A stretch of 64,000 nt of DNA from a virus. Of the stretch, positions 1 to 5,705 are shown one piece after another; the first letter of the stretch is position 1, and the number at the start of each line of letters is the position of its first letter. The DNA lies in the IMG/VR virus record IMGVR_UViG_3300033155_001835, positions 1-64,000 of that record; one strand, 5' to 3'. The notes under the pieces were generated by a model. That model made no database searches. It saw nothing but the letters and a program-made list of their open reading frames with translations, and had not been told where the DNA came from. Both the position numbers and the translations under genes were made by a program.

Positions 1-24
1 GGACAGGGGTGCAGGCCTCTAATA

Positions 25-237
25 CTAGAGGGGAAGGGAGACCTTGAGGACACGAGGCGTGCCCTCGAACTGGTTAGGGTTGATAAACCAACACAGGTCA
101 TATTTCCTGGCTTCGATACCGCACCCACTGTGTGTTGCGCCATCTCTATACACTTCCCATACTGTATTGGATTTGCATACTGGGCAGCGTGCAGAGATGA
201 GGGTACGGTTGGGGTTACCATCGTGTATAGTTCTCAT
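25..237 (-). CDS. Small zinc-ribbon protein, function unknown
   Basis: A 70-residue protein. I chose the ATG at 237 because AGGAG lies just upstream on the minus strand (complement of 242-246); the open frame extends to 282, but that start would overlap the neighbouring gene. The middle holds a CPVC pair followed about 15 residues later by further cysteines (SGCG, DLCW) and a Trp after the first pair, the pattern of a small zinc ribbon. A nucleic-acid or protein-binding role is inference. It is the last of four leftward small genes and its start lies 8 bases from the end of the gene upstream, so the two are probably co-transcribed. No family recognised. Confidence 0.65.
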   Translation of the reverse strand: MRTIHDGNPNRTLISARCPVCKSNTVWEVYRDGATHSGCGIEARKYDLCWFINPNQFEGTPRVLKVSLPL

Positions 238-244
238 TGTTCTC

Positions 245-469
245 CTAGTCGTCCAGCTCAAACGAGCAGCAGGGCATACCATCCAGCTTTACGCTGAACG
301 AGTCGCGGATGCTGACATTCTCGGTGTTCTTATACTTGGCCTCCAAGTATGTGGTCACTTCGTCGCTCTTTGCTTCAGTAGTATAAACACCCACTACCTG
401 GGTGTCATCCCCACTCAGCTCGCTGTAGCTATCGCCATGCTCGGTGACTGTACAGACCCAGACTTTCAT
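245..469 (-). CDS. Small hypothetical phage protein
   Basis: A 74-residue acidic protein starting at the ATG at 469, preceded on the minus strand by AGGAGAGAAGA, a good ribosome site. The pattern MKVWVCTV at the N terminus, then GVYTTEAKSDEVTTYL and a CC near the end, recalls short phage proteins in which a beta strand is followed by a 'residue-pair' helix of the DUF7336 type. This is only a resemblance and I would not name a function. It lies between two other leftward small genes with the same kind of ribosome site. Confidence 0.65.
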   Translation of the reverse strand: MKVWVCTVTEHGDSYSELSGDDTQVVGVYTTEAKSDEVTTYLEAKYKNTENVSIRDSFSVKLDGMPCCSFELDD

Positions 470-544
470 TCTTCTCTCCTTGGTTTGGTGATTAGCAATA
501 CTCTACATGCTGCCCTCTCTAGGAGAGGACAGAGGTGTAGGGTA

Positions 545-820
545 CTACAGGTTGGAGAGTGCGGTCAGAGCGCCAGAGGTGCTCCATCCCTTCTCTACGG
601 CCCTGTGATAGGCCTGCACCATGAGGGTGGCACGCTTGGTGTCTGTATAGTCCTCGGGGTTGAGGGAGGGATACAGCCCCATCTCTTGCAGGCTGTCAGC
701 CATGTCTTGCAGCTCTGCCTTCGGCAGGCGTAGCAGTGAGGTGATGGTGAGGTTACAGCCCTTAGGGGCAGCAATGTTGGGGTGGTTGAGCAGGTAGGTG
801 GCTAGTTCTCTCTTCTTCAT
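545..820 (-). CDS. Small hypothetical protein, predicted helical
   Basis: A 91-residue protein (MKKRELATYLLNHP...), ATG at 820 preceded by GGAGAGAAGG on the minus strand. It has two Leu-rich predicted helices (residues about 3-14 and 26-48) and a C-terminal helix with TLMVQAYHRAVEKGW. No membrane segment, no cysteine cluster. It is separated from the upstream leftward gene by about 300 bases of non-coding DNA with its own palindrome (985-1000), so it may start a separate transcript. Function unknown. Confidence 0.65.
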   Translation of the reverse strand: MKKRELATYLLNHPNIAAPKGCNLTITSLLRLPKAELQDMADSLQEMGLYPSLNPEDYTDTKRATLMVQAYHRAVEKGWSTSGALTALSNL

Positions 821-1126
821 CCTTCTCTCCTGTGGTTAGTAGTGACAGAGGCGCGGCCTCTTTTCTTTTCCTTACGGTCTTAGTCCTCTATATGGATAAT
901 GAATCCAATCACACCTCCGTGTGTATAGAGGAACATGCTAGTACAGTAGAGTATTGATGTTGTCTTGTCCTCAGTCTTAGCTCAGTACCCCATAGGGTAC
1001 GTACAGACAGAGGAATGTGTTGAGGGTAAGGGATGTTAGGTGAGGGCGAAGGCAGGGCATAATGCACCCTGGTACTAGCCACTCCCATTTTGTGTATACC
1101 AGCGTATACACTTTTCTGTTCGTTTG
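821..1126. other. Non-coding gap between leftward genes
   Basis: About 300 bases with no convincing gene. It holds an inverted repeat GTACCC-CATA-GGGTAC (985-1000, listed separately) and a small hairpin AGAGGC-gcg-GCCTCT followed by a T-rich run at 848-869. The T-run is on the plus strand, so this hairpin would not terminate the leftward genes. The gap probably carries the promoter of the gene that ends at 545. Confidence 0.4.
985..1000. promoter_or_regulatory. Palindrome GTACCC-CATA-GGGTAC, first of three related sites
   Basis: A perfect 6-base inverted repeat around a 4-base AT-rich centre. Read on the minus strand it contains TACCCTATGGG, exactly the core seen at 28441-28451, and it is close to TACCCTATAGGG at 1948-1959. 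All three lie in non-coding DNA ahead of a gene or gene block. This could be an operator or a phage-specific promoter element; which one cannot be decided from sequence. Confidence 0.45.
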
Positions 1127-1516
1127 CTAGTCCTGCTTAGCCCACTCAGCGGTATCCCCCTTGTCCTCCTTGGTGAACATGGAGGAGAGGGTAGCGCGCA
1201 TTGAGGTGGGGGTAGGGCAGCGGGAGGCCAGTTCACGGGCCTCACCACTGTCATTGTAGATGGCATTGGAGAGTGCAGCAGCACCGAGAGGGAGAGAGAT
1301 AGCGATGGCCATGGGCATGGCACTGAGTACCACGCCTGCACCTGCTACACCACCCAGGAGGAGGGTAGAGGTGAGTGTCCACCTGTCGCTGGGCAGGACG
1401 TTGAGTGCCATACGACGCACGATGCGCGTGGTTGGCATGTCCTTGAGGGCCTCATCTATCTCTTCTTGTGCTTGCACTACGTCATTGCTTGCGTTCTCAA
1501 CAGACTTGGTCTTCAT
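1127..1516 (-). CDS. Small predicted membrane protein
   Basis: A 129-residue protein. I chose the ATG at 1516 because CAAGGAGAGTACAC stands directly before it on the minus strand; the frame is open to 1543, where there is no ribosome site. The N-terminal 45 residues are polar and helical with two acidic stretches. Residues about 50-82 form one long or two short hydrophobic segments (LLLGGVAGAGVVLSAM, AIAISLPLGAAALS), predicted to cross the membrane. The tail is polar. It is the first gene of the leftward group. Function unknown; membrane placement is inferred from hydrophobicity alone. Confidence 0.65.
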   Translation of the reverse strand: MKTKSVENASNDVVQAQEEIDEALKDMPTTRIVRRMALNVLPSDRWTLTSTLLLGGVAGAGVVLSAMPMAIAISLPLGAAALSNAIYNDSGEARELASRCPTPTSMRATLSSMFTKEDKGDTAEWAKQD

Positions 1517-1867
1517 GTGTACTCTCCTTGTTAGTGTGTCCATAAGAGAAAGGACACGGGTTGGGTTACAGTATGTGTGTACAGAATGGGGTGAAACCCC
1601 GGCGTTTGACTATAGTATGTACAGCATAGGTGTAATTAGTGGCACGTTCTTGCGTAAGCAAGATAAGTGACACAGCATTGAGTTGTAAGTAGTGAGACAT
1701 AGGTAGATGGCACGAGATTGCTAGTGCTTGCAGCTCGCCGCCCTCTTTTTATCTCTCCATGGACTTGTAGGTCAGAAGAGATTACGGGGACGTGCAATCG
1801 AAGTGACATCGGGTTTGGGTCCCCTTTTAGGTTATGGGGCCCCAGTCTATGTCCTAGCACTGCCTGG

Positions 1868-1935
1868 TACCTTCGTAAAATAATCTCAATTAGTGCCCTA
1901 TATAAGATCGTACCTTTTCTTCCCTCGTAAAATAA
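1868..1935 (+). repeat. Tandem degenerate repeat with TCGTAAAATAA
   Basis: GTACCTT is followed by TCGTAAAATAA at 1873-1883, then 12 bases and CCCTATATAAG. The same order, GTACCTT (from about 1910), TCGTAAAATAA (1925-1935), 14 bases, CCCTATAGGG, follows 52 bases later and ends at the first rightward start codon. The repeat spacing and position suggest tandem promoters or binding sites for a phage transcription factor. Confidence 0.45.
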
Positions 1936-1946
1936 CTCCGTTTTTG

Positions 1947-1960
1947 GTACCCTATAGGGC
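1947..1960 (+). promoter_or_regulatory. Palindromic GTACCC-TATA-GGG element abutting a start codon
   Basis: CCCTATAGGG is a perfect 10-base palindrome, extended on the left to GTACCC, and it ends one base before the ATG at 1961. It is one of three related elements (985-1000, 1947-1960, 28441-28453). Because no other clear ribosome site precedes the ATG, the element may be a promoter giving a leaderless or near-leaderless mRNA, or an operator overlapping the start. Confidence 0.45.
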
Positions 1961-2278
1961 ATGAACGCTTCTGAACTAACTAATGATGATAGGTTGTTGC
2001 TTGCTAATGGTGGTTACTCTTGGCCCTGCTCTGTTTCTGAGTCTTATACATGGGGAGACCACAAGAAGCACACTGACTTCCATGCAGGCAAACGCAATGA
2101 TGCTGGTATGTATTGGCCCATTCCTCCTCCTCCTGCTGAGCACGGGTATATTTATATGCCTGGTACTTGTAGTGGCTGGTGGTCCTCTCGTGCTGAGGTC
2201 TGGTTTGAACGTCTAATACACCCTGAGCAATATCTAGAAGCTCTAGAGACGGCTCTAGATCACGGATGGAACCCATGA
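1961..2278 (+). CDS. Small hypothetical protein, Trp/His/Pro-rich
   Basis: A 105-residue protein, first of the rightward mini-gene cassette. It is rich in Trp, Tyr and His, has a PIPPPP run near residue 54 and a C-terminal helix (PEQYLEALETALDHGW). It lacks the shared Q-x-E-F-x-F-V peptide of the genes that follow. The start at 1961 directly follows the palindrome CCCTATAGGG; no normal Shine-Dalgarno is present. The next gene begins inside its last codons (ATGA overlap). No family recognised. Confidence 0.6.
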   Translation: MNASELTNDDRLLLANGGYSWPCSVSESYTWGDHKKHTDFHAGKRNDAGMYWPIPPPPAEHGYIYMPGTCSGWWSSRAEVWFERLIHPEQYLEALETALDHGWNP

Positions 2279-2532
2279 GATATTCTGTTTTGCTTAAGCT
2301 AACTGAGGAGATGCTGGATCTAAGTGATATCTTGCAAGGTGATGTTGAACAGTATGTGAAATACTATTTGAAAACTGGCGATCTCTCTTCTTTCCTAATT
2401 CGTTATAGTCAGAACCTTGAGGATTTGATTTACACAATCCGCGTAGACTCTAATCTTCCTTATCCCGGTTTGTTTCCTTGTGCTGAAGCTCAAATACCAC
2501 CTCAGAAAGCAGCAACGTGGGAACATAACTAA
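2275..2532 (+). CDS. Small hypothetical protein ending in a KAATW motif
   Basis: An 85-residue protein. I prefer the ATG at 2275, which overlaps the upstream stop as ATGA, over the ATG at 2266. The first 60 residues are Leu- and acid-rich and predicted helical. The C-terminal end reads QKAATWEHN, similar to GKAATWKGK in the gene at 4635 and to GKSATWQSK in the zinc ribbon of the phage portal (14970-17351). Its stop overlaps the next start as TAATG. It lacks the Q-x-E-F-x-F-V peptide. Function unknown. Confidence 0.55.
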   Translation: MRYSVLLKLTEEMLDLSDILQGDVEQYVKYYLKTGDLSSFLIRYSQNLEDLIYTIRVDSNLPYPGLFPCAEAQIPPQKAATWEHN

Positions 2533-2828
2533 TGCAACGTGAATTTGACTTCATATGGAAGGAACTACCTTGGAAGCCTTGGGGCAGAAGCTACAACAAG
2601 TTTGGTGGTGTAAGTATTAAAGGTGTCTTCTCTAAACCTTCAGTTGTTCCTGTCTTTACCAAGAAGGTCTGGGACGCAGTTGGTAATATCATCCCCATTG
2701 TAGAAGTCTTCTCTATGCCTACTGATGACAAGGGTGATCTTGGAGAAATGGTGTCCTACAAGAAGGATATTTACGTGAAACTAGAAGGTGGTTGGCATAT
2801 TGCTCAGGGAGAGTCTGATGCAACTTGA
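2532..2828 (+). CDS. Tagged mini-protein with tail-tube-like and head-protein-like segments
   Basis: A 98-residue protein opening with MQREFDFIWKELPW, the first copy of the shared terminal peptide. Residues 19-36 (RSYNKFGGVSIKGVFSKP) match RSYNSFSGVDIKGVFANK at residues 9-26 of the tail tube (27658). Residues about 45-58 (KVWDAVGNIIPIVE) match KVWDHVGNIIPDIE at residues 14-27 of the head protein at 19144. One small gene thus joins pieces resembling two different virion proteins behind the tag. The start overlaps the previous stop (TAATG), and its own last codons are read in another frame as the start of the next tag. Function unknown; decoy, assembly-modulating or clamp-binding roles are inference. 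Confidence 0.7.
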   Translation: MQREFDFIWKELPWKPWGRSYNKFGGVSIKGVFSKPSVVPVFTKKVWDAVGNIIPIVEVFSMPTDDKGDLGEMVSYKKDIYVKLEGGWHIAQGESDAT

Positions 2829-3111
2829 ATTTAGCTTTGTTAGAGATGAGAAACCCTATAGAACTCGTGTATATGGCCGTCGCTGCGCGGCTCCTCTTTA
2901 CGATATGACTGCTGATAATGAAGGATCTCTACCAAAGGTACACTCTATGAAGAAGGACATTTGTTCTGTTTGTGGTCACGAAGGCACAGACGGTCCTTGC
3001 AAACATCTCTATCCTTCTGTGCCTTCGTTTGCTCAACTAAAGAAGTGGATGCTAGAAACAATTCCTCAATTCCTGACACCTGATGGCAAACTGCAGGATG
3101 GTAATATCTAA
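2818..3111 (+). CDS. Tagged mini-protein with a protease-like zinc knuckle
   Basis: A 97-residue protein. The start chosen is the ATG at 2818, which begins the tag MQLEFSFVRDEKPY and has GGGAGAG upstream; an open frame extends further to 2788 without support. The middle (KDICSVCGHEGTDGPCKH) matches KAICSVCKQNWAAEGKCEH in the prohead protease (residues about 190-208 of the gene at 17359), including the spacing type of the cysteines and the His; a zinc knuckle is likely. The first 11 bases (ATGCAACTTGA) also encode the last codons and stop of the previous gene, so translation is probably coupled. Confidence 0.7.
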   Translation: MQLEFSFVRDEKPYRTRVYGRRCAAPLYDMTADNEGSLPKVHSMKKDICSVCGHEGTDGPCKHLYPSVPSFAQLKKWMLETIPQFLTPDGKLQDGNI

Positions 3112-3353
3112 TGCAGACTGAGTTTTCTTTCGTGTTAGACGAGTCTGAGTGGTCTTGTCATCTTCATTCATTTGAATGTCATCCATACGCAATGTTCAAG
3201 ATTGGTGACATTGTGCAGATCAGTTGTAACAATACGTTGCTTGGTCCTCATGATGCAGGTGACTATCGTTGGGCTGGCCGCGTTGTTTCTATTCAACATA
3301 ACTTTCCTGGACCCTCTACAGCAATAGTTGATACGAGATTTAGATGCAATTAG
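3111..3353 (+). CDS. Tagged mini-protein, beta-rich
   Basis: An 80-residue protein starting with the tag MQTEFSFVLDESEW. The rest (FKIGDIVQISCNN, AGRVVSIQHNF, STAIVDTRF) alternates hydrophobic and polar residues as in a small beta barrel of the SH3 or OB kind; this is a guess from pattern. Unlike some neighbours I see no segment matching a virion protein in this window. The start overlaps the upstream stop (TAATG), and the next tag begins within its last ten bases. Confidence 0.65.
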   Translation: MQTEFSFVLDESEWSCHLHSFECHPYAMFKIGDIVQISCNNTLLGPHDAGDYRWAGRVVSIQHNFPGPSTAIVDTRFRCN

Positions 3354-3544
3354 AACTAGGTTTTATAAGACAAGACTTACCTTGGGCTCTTAACGGACGC
3401 ATTGCAGAACTGCAACGTGCAGGCTATACGCAGGCTTTTGTTGACAGATGGCTAGATGAATATTTTGAGTACCACCAAAGAATGATTTTTTCTGCCCTTG
3501 GCTTCAGTGAAAAAGATATCCCTTTGGCAAAGAGGAAAGTCTGA
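3344..3544 (+). CDS. Tagged mini-protein, helical
   Basis: A 66-residue protein with the tag MQLELGFIRQDLPW, the copy most like the sliding-clamp hexapeptide of DNA polymerase IV (QLVLGL). The remainder is predicted helical (GRIAELQRAGYTQAFVDRWL, then an aromatic-rich helix). The ATG at 3344 lies in ATGCAATTAG, whose TAG is the previous gene's stop. It ends one base before the next gene. No virion-protein match seen. Confidence 0.65.
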   Translation: MQLELGFIRQDLPWALNGRIAELQRAGYTQAFVDRWLDEYFEYHQRMIFSALGFSEKDIPLAKRKV

Positions 3545-3545
3545 G

Positions 3546-3821
3546 ATGCAAATGGAATTTTCTTTTGTAAAGAAGTTAGAGCTACCACAACAAGTCGACC
3601 CGCCCTATCTTCCTTCTTCTATCCTTCAAGGAACTCCTACTATATGTACCTTCTCCACTAGTCTTATCTTTGAGGATACAATTGAAATAGGCAGTCCTGT
3701 AGCTCTGGACGAACAAGGTCGTGCTTACCAGGCAACATCTCACCAAATTCAAGATGTGATTGGTGTGGCAGCAGGTAAACCATGCCCTGGTATGATCAAT
3801 GTGGTGATGAATGCAGACTGA
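3546..3821 (+). CDS. Tagged mini-protein with a possible head-decoration-like segment
   Basis: A 91-residue protein; the ATG at 3546 opens the tag MQMEFSFVKKLELP and follows GAGGAAAG; the frame is open from 3498 but that part overlaps the previous gene. Residues about 53-88 (IEIGSPVALDEQGRAYQATS, then QDVIGVAAG) loosely match the C-terminal part of the head protein at 19144 (VPGDFLKVGADSNLVVAA, then CDIVGQVLA), the layout seen in capsid decoration or DUF2190-like proteins. This match is weaker than those in the genes at 2532 and 4279. The next tag begins 11 bases before its end. Confidence 0.65.
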   Translation: MQMEFSFVKKLELPQQVDPPYLPSSILQGTPTICTFSTSLIFEDTIEIGSPVALDEQGRAYQATSHQIQDVIGVAAGKPCPGMINVVMNAD

Positions 3822-4005
3822 ATTTAACTTTGTACAACTAGAAAAACCTTACACGCCTAAAATACGCCTGTGGAAACATATGGACAAAATCCCTGAATAC
3901 GATGTAATAGGTATGTACAATGAAATGGCAGAAGACATGAAGAATTTTCATGGGATCGATATTAAAGCATACAAGCAGGAGTACTTGGGAGAATTCATCA
4001 AATGA
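3811..4005 (+). CDS. Tagged mini-protein
   Basis: A 64-residue protein starting with the tag MQTEFNFVQLEKPY. The rest is polar with a helix (YDVIGMYNEMAEDMKNF) and a basic/acidic tail. The first 11 bases (ATGCAGACTGA) contain the previous gene's stop in another frame, the same arrangement as at 2818. Its own stop overlaps the next start as ATGA. No match to a virion protein of this window. Function unknown. Confidence 0.65.
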   Translation: MQTEFNFVQLEKPYTPKIRLWKHMDKIPEYDVIGMYNEMAEDMKNFHGIDIKAYKQEYLGEFIK

Positions 4006-4292
4006 CAGACAAGCCACGAGCGCCCGCTACCCTTCTTATTCATTCTCTCATGGACACCCTTTGGGATCTTCAAGACAGAATGACCCACACAGGAGACTCC
4101 AAAGAAGGAATGAATGTACTAGAGGCACACGACTATTTCAGTCGAGAAAGTGACCAGGGGAGAGAATGCTCTTATGCTCTTAAAGCAAGATCCCTTTTTG
4201 CCAAACAAGACTACACAGAAATTAAAAAGCTATTTCTGGCTGCCCTTGACGCTTATCGCGCTTGTGAAGGAGACGACTTTGGCACTCCTTAA
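4002..4292 (+). CDS. Small helical protein without the tag
   Basis: A 96-residue, mostly helical protein (LIHSLMDTLWDLQDRMTHTG; ALKARSLFAKQDYTEIKKLF). It sits inside the tagged series and is coupled to its neighbours by ATGA upstream and a 14-base overlap downstream, but carries no Q-x-E-F-x-F-V peptide at either end. No family recognised; the helix pattern would fit a helical bundle or adaptor. Confidence 0.6.
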   Translation: MTDKPRAPATLLIHSLMDTLWDLQDRMTHTGDSKEGMNVLEAHDYFSRESDQGRECSYALKARSLFAKQDYTEIKKLFLAALDAYRACEGDDFGTP

Positions 4293-4638
4293 ACCACCAG
4301 GTGAAAACCTAACTAAAGAAAACCCAGCATGGGTCACAGAGTACTATGCCACTAAAAACCAAGTCGGCGATGCTATAGACTGGCCTTCATTCAAACAGAT
4401 GAAAGAAGACCAGCAACAGCAAATGCAGAACTGGAAAACAAAACTAAGCTCAGTCAAGATGGATGACATATTCGACGCTTTCTCTAATATAATGAACGCA
4501 CCTCTAGCTTCTCCCACCATGGTAATGCACCCTGATACCTGGCAACTCATCTTGAAACACGAAGCATATATACGTATTCTAGAACTATCTACACAACTAG
4601 AGTTTCCTTTTGTAGAGGATGAACTAAAAAGGCCGTGA
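4279..4638 (+). CDS. Mini-protein with capsid-like segment and C-terminal tag
   Basis: A 119-residue protein. I chose the TTG at 4279, which has AAGGAG six bases upstream (4267-4272); the frame is open from 4150 but that part overlaps the previous gene fully. Residues about 59-87 (VKMDDIFDAFSNI, then PTMVMHPDTW) match VTMDDVFDAFAQV and NTLLMHPLTW in the major capsid protein (residues about 193-225 of the gene at 20572), with the same spacing. Here the tag lies at the C terminus: TQLEFPFVEDELKRP. The capsid match is one of the clearest links between this cassette and the virion genes. Role unknown. Confidence 0.65.
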   Translation: MALLKPPGENLTKENPAWVTEYYATKNQVGDAIDWPSFKQMKEDQQQQMQNWKTKLSSVKMDDIFDAFSNIMNAPLASPTMVMHPDTWQLILKHEAYIRILELSTQLEFPFVEDELKRP

Positions 4639-4826
4639 TCGGTATCACTCTTTGTGATTTTGACTCTGTCCCTGGGGGCAAGGCAGCAACCTGGAAAGGT
4701 AAAGACCCCAAGGTATGCTATACTGTTGATGATTTGTATAATTTTTTGTACGATGAGTTTGCTGGCGCAGGTCAACTAGAGTTCAAGTTTGTAATATATG
4801 AGGAGTGCCCATGGCTGATGATGTAA
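4635..4826 (+). CDS. Mini-protein with C-terminal tag
   Basis: A 63-residue protein starting at GTG 4635, which overlaps the previous stop (GTGA); only a weak AAGG precedes it. It contains GGKAATWKGK, like the GKSATWQSK segment in the portal zinc ribbon and QKAATWEHN in the gene at 2275, then an acidic helix (TVDDLYNFLYDEF). The tag is at the C terminus: GQLEFKFVIYEECPW. The final codons overlap the start of the next gene at 4811. It is the last member of the cassette. Confidence 0.55.
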   Translation: MIGITLCDFDSVPGGKAATWKGKDPKVCYTVDDLYNFLYDEFAGAGQLEFKFVIYEECPWLMM

Positions 4827-5695
4827 ACATCTCTGAAAATAATAATCCCAAAACTGCTCTAGTAAAGCTTTCTGGGCAGATCATCAAGACAGACGGCTCT
4901 TCCTACGATTCCAACTTCTTTAAGTGTCTAGACCTACATCCTGATGACTATTCTGACATTTCCTACACTCCCAAAGAAGCAGCTAGTATTAGGTCACATC
5001 TCTTGCATCTTTCTACCGGAGCTTCTGCTGCTATTCCTCTGATCTGCGGAGGTACTGCCCATTGTCCATTTGCAGAGAGATGCCCATTTGTTCGGACGGA
5101 CAATATTCGCCGAGCAGCAGATCCGAAAGCAAAGCTTTGTACTCCGATTGGACGCCAGTGTCAGGTAGAAGTTAATCTACTGAGTCAGTGGACCAGAATG
5201 TTCATACACGAATACGAGATCGATGAAAAGAGCTTTTCTCAATTCACCATGGTCAGATTGCTTGCAGAGTGTGAGTTGATGTTGTGGAGGCTGAATAACA
5301 ACCTGGCAAAGCCTGAGAACGCAGAGTTGGTTGTAGATCAGGTAATAGGTGTGGACAAGGAAGGGAATGTCCTGACTCGCCAAGAGGTCTCAGCCTTCGT
5401 AGAGGCCAAAGAGAAGTATGAGAACAAGAAACTCAAATTGATCAAATTAATGGTTGGAGATCCACAGGAACAGTACAAGCGTGCCGCCGCCCTGCGTCAA
5501 CGTGGGAAAGAGGATCCGTCTACCAATGCAGCGCAACTCCGCGCATCTCTTGATAGATTACAGAGAGAGGCTAAGGCCTTGGATTTAATGGTGAAAGAGG
5601 TAGAGGGAAACGTAATTGACGCGGAGGCTCTCCCAATAGAGGCAGAAGAAGTAAAGGATGATACCCTGTCCCCAGAGGACCTGCTCAAGGAGTAG
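4811..5695 (+). CDS. Cys-cluster protein before the packaging genes
   Basis: A 294-residue protein. The ATG at 4811 is preceded by GAGGAG with five bases spacing; a GTG at 4805 lies inside that ribosome site and is rejected. Five cysteines fall in two groups, C79/C85/C91 (CGGTAHCPFAERCPF) and C110/C117 (CTPIGRQC), which could hold zinc or an iron-sulfur cluster. Residues about 185-270 are charged and predicted coiled coil (KEKYENKKLKLIKLM, LDRLQREAKALDLMVKEV), and the C terminus is acidic. Size, coiled coil and place upstream of the terminase large subunit would suit a small terminase-like or other DNA-packaging partner, but there is no recognisable DNA-binding motif. The call stays open. Confidence 0.6.
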   Translation: MADDVNISENNNPKTALVKLSGQIIKTDGSSYDSNFFKCLDLHPDDYSDISYTPKEAASIRSHLLHLSTGASAAIPLICGGTAHCPFAERCPFVRTDNIRRAADPKAKLCTPIGRQCQVEVNLLSQWTRMFIHEYEIDEKSFSQFTMVRLLAECELMLWRLNNNLAKPENAELVVDQVIGVDKEGNVLTRQEVSAFVEAKEKYENKKLKLIKLMVGDPQEQYKRAAALRQRGKEDPSTNAAQLRASLDRLQREAKALDLMVKEVEGNVIDAEALPIEAEEVKDDTLSPEDLLKE

Positions 5696-5705
5696 TGGTA
5701 TCAGT

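Larger units (their letters stand above)
1517..1960. promoter_or_regulatory. Divergent intergenic region
   Basis: A 440-base stretch between the leftward gene starting at 1516 and the first rightward gene at 1961, with no credible gene. It contains an inverted repeat CTTGC-gtaa-GCAAG (about 1650-1663), a hairpin GGGGT-gaa-ACCCC near 1589-1599, a duplicated TCGTAAAATAA (1873-1883 and 1925-1935) and the palindromic TACCCTATAGGG at 1948. This is where promoters for both directions must lie. An early/late switch or origin-related role is possible but not shown. Confidence 0.5.

Noticed and set aside
44-733. Open frame of 229 codons on the plus strand
   Set aside because: It lies opposite three small genes that each have an AGGAG-type ribosome site; its own start has none and its composition looks like a shadow.
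848-869. Hairpin AGAGGC-gcg-GCCTCT with T-run
   Set aside because: Only six pairs and on the wrong strand to end the leftward genes; no rightward gene upstream of it.
1589-1599. Hairpin GGGGT-gaa-ACCCC
   Set aside because: Short and without a T-run on either side; not called a terminator.
1718-1930. Open frame of 70 codons in the divergent gap
   Set aside because: No ribosome site, odd composition, and it overlaps the repeats and promoter-like region.
4344-4775. 143-codon frame on the minus strand
   Set aside because: Opposite strand of the mini-gene cassette, which has tag conservation and coupled starts; no support for the reverse frame.
4805-4810. GTG start for the Cys-cluster protein
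   Set aside because: The GTG overlaps the GAGGAG ribosome site of the ATG at 4811.
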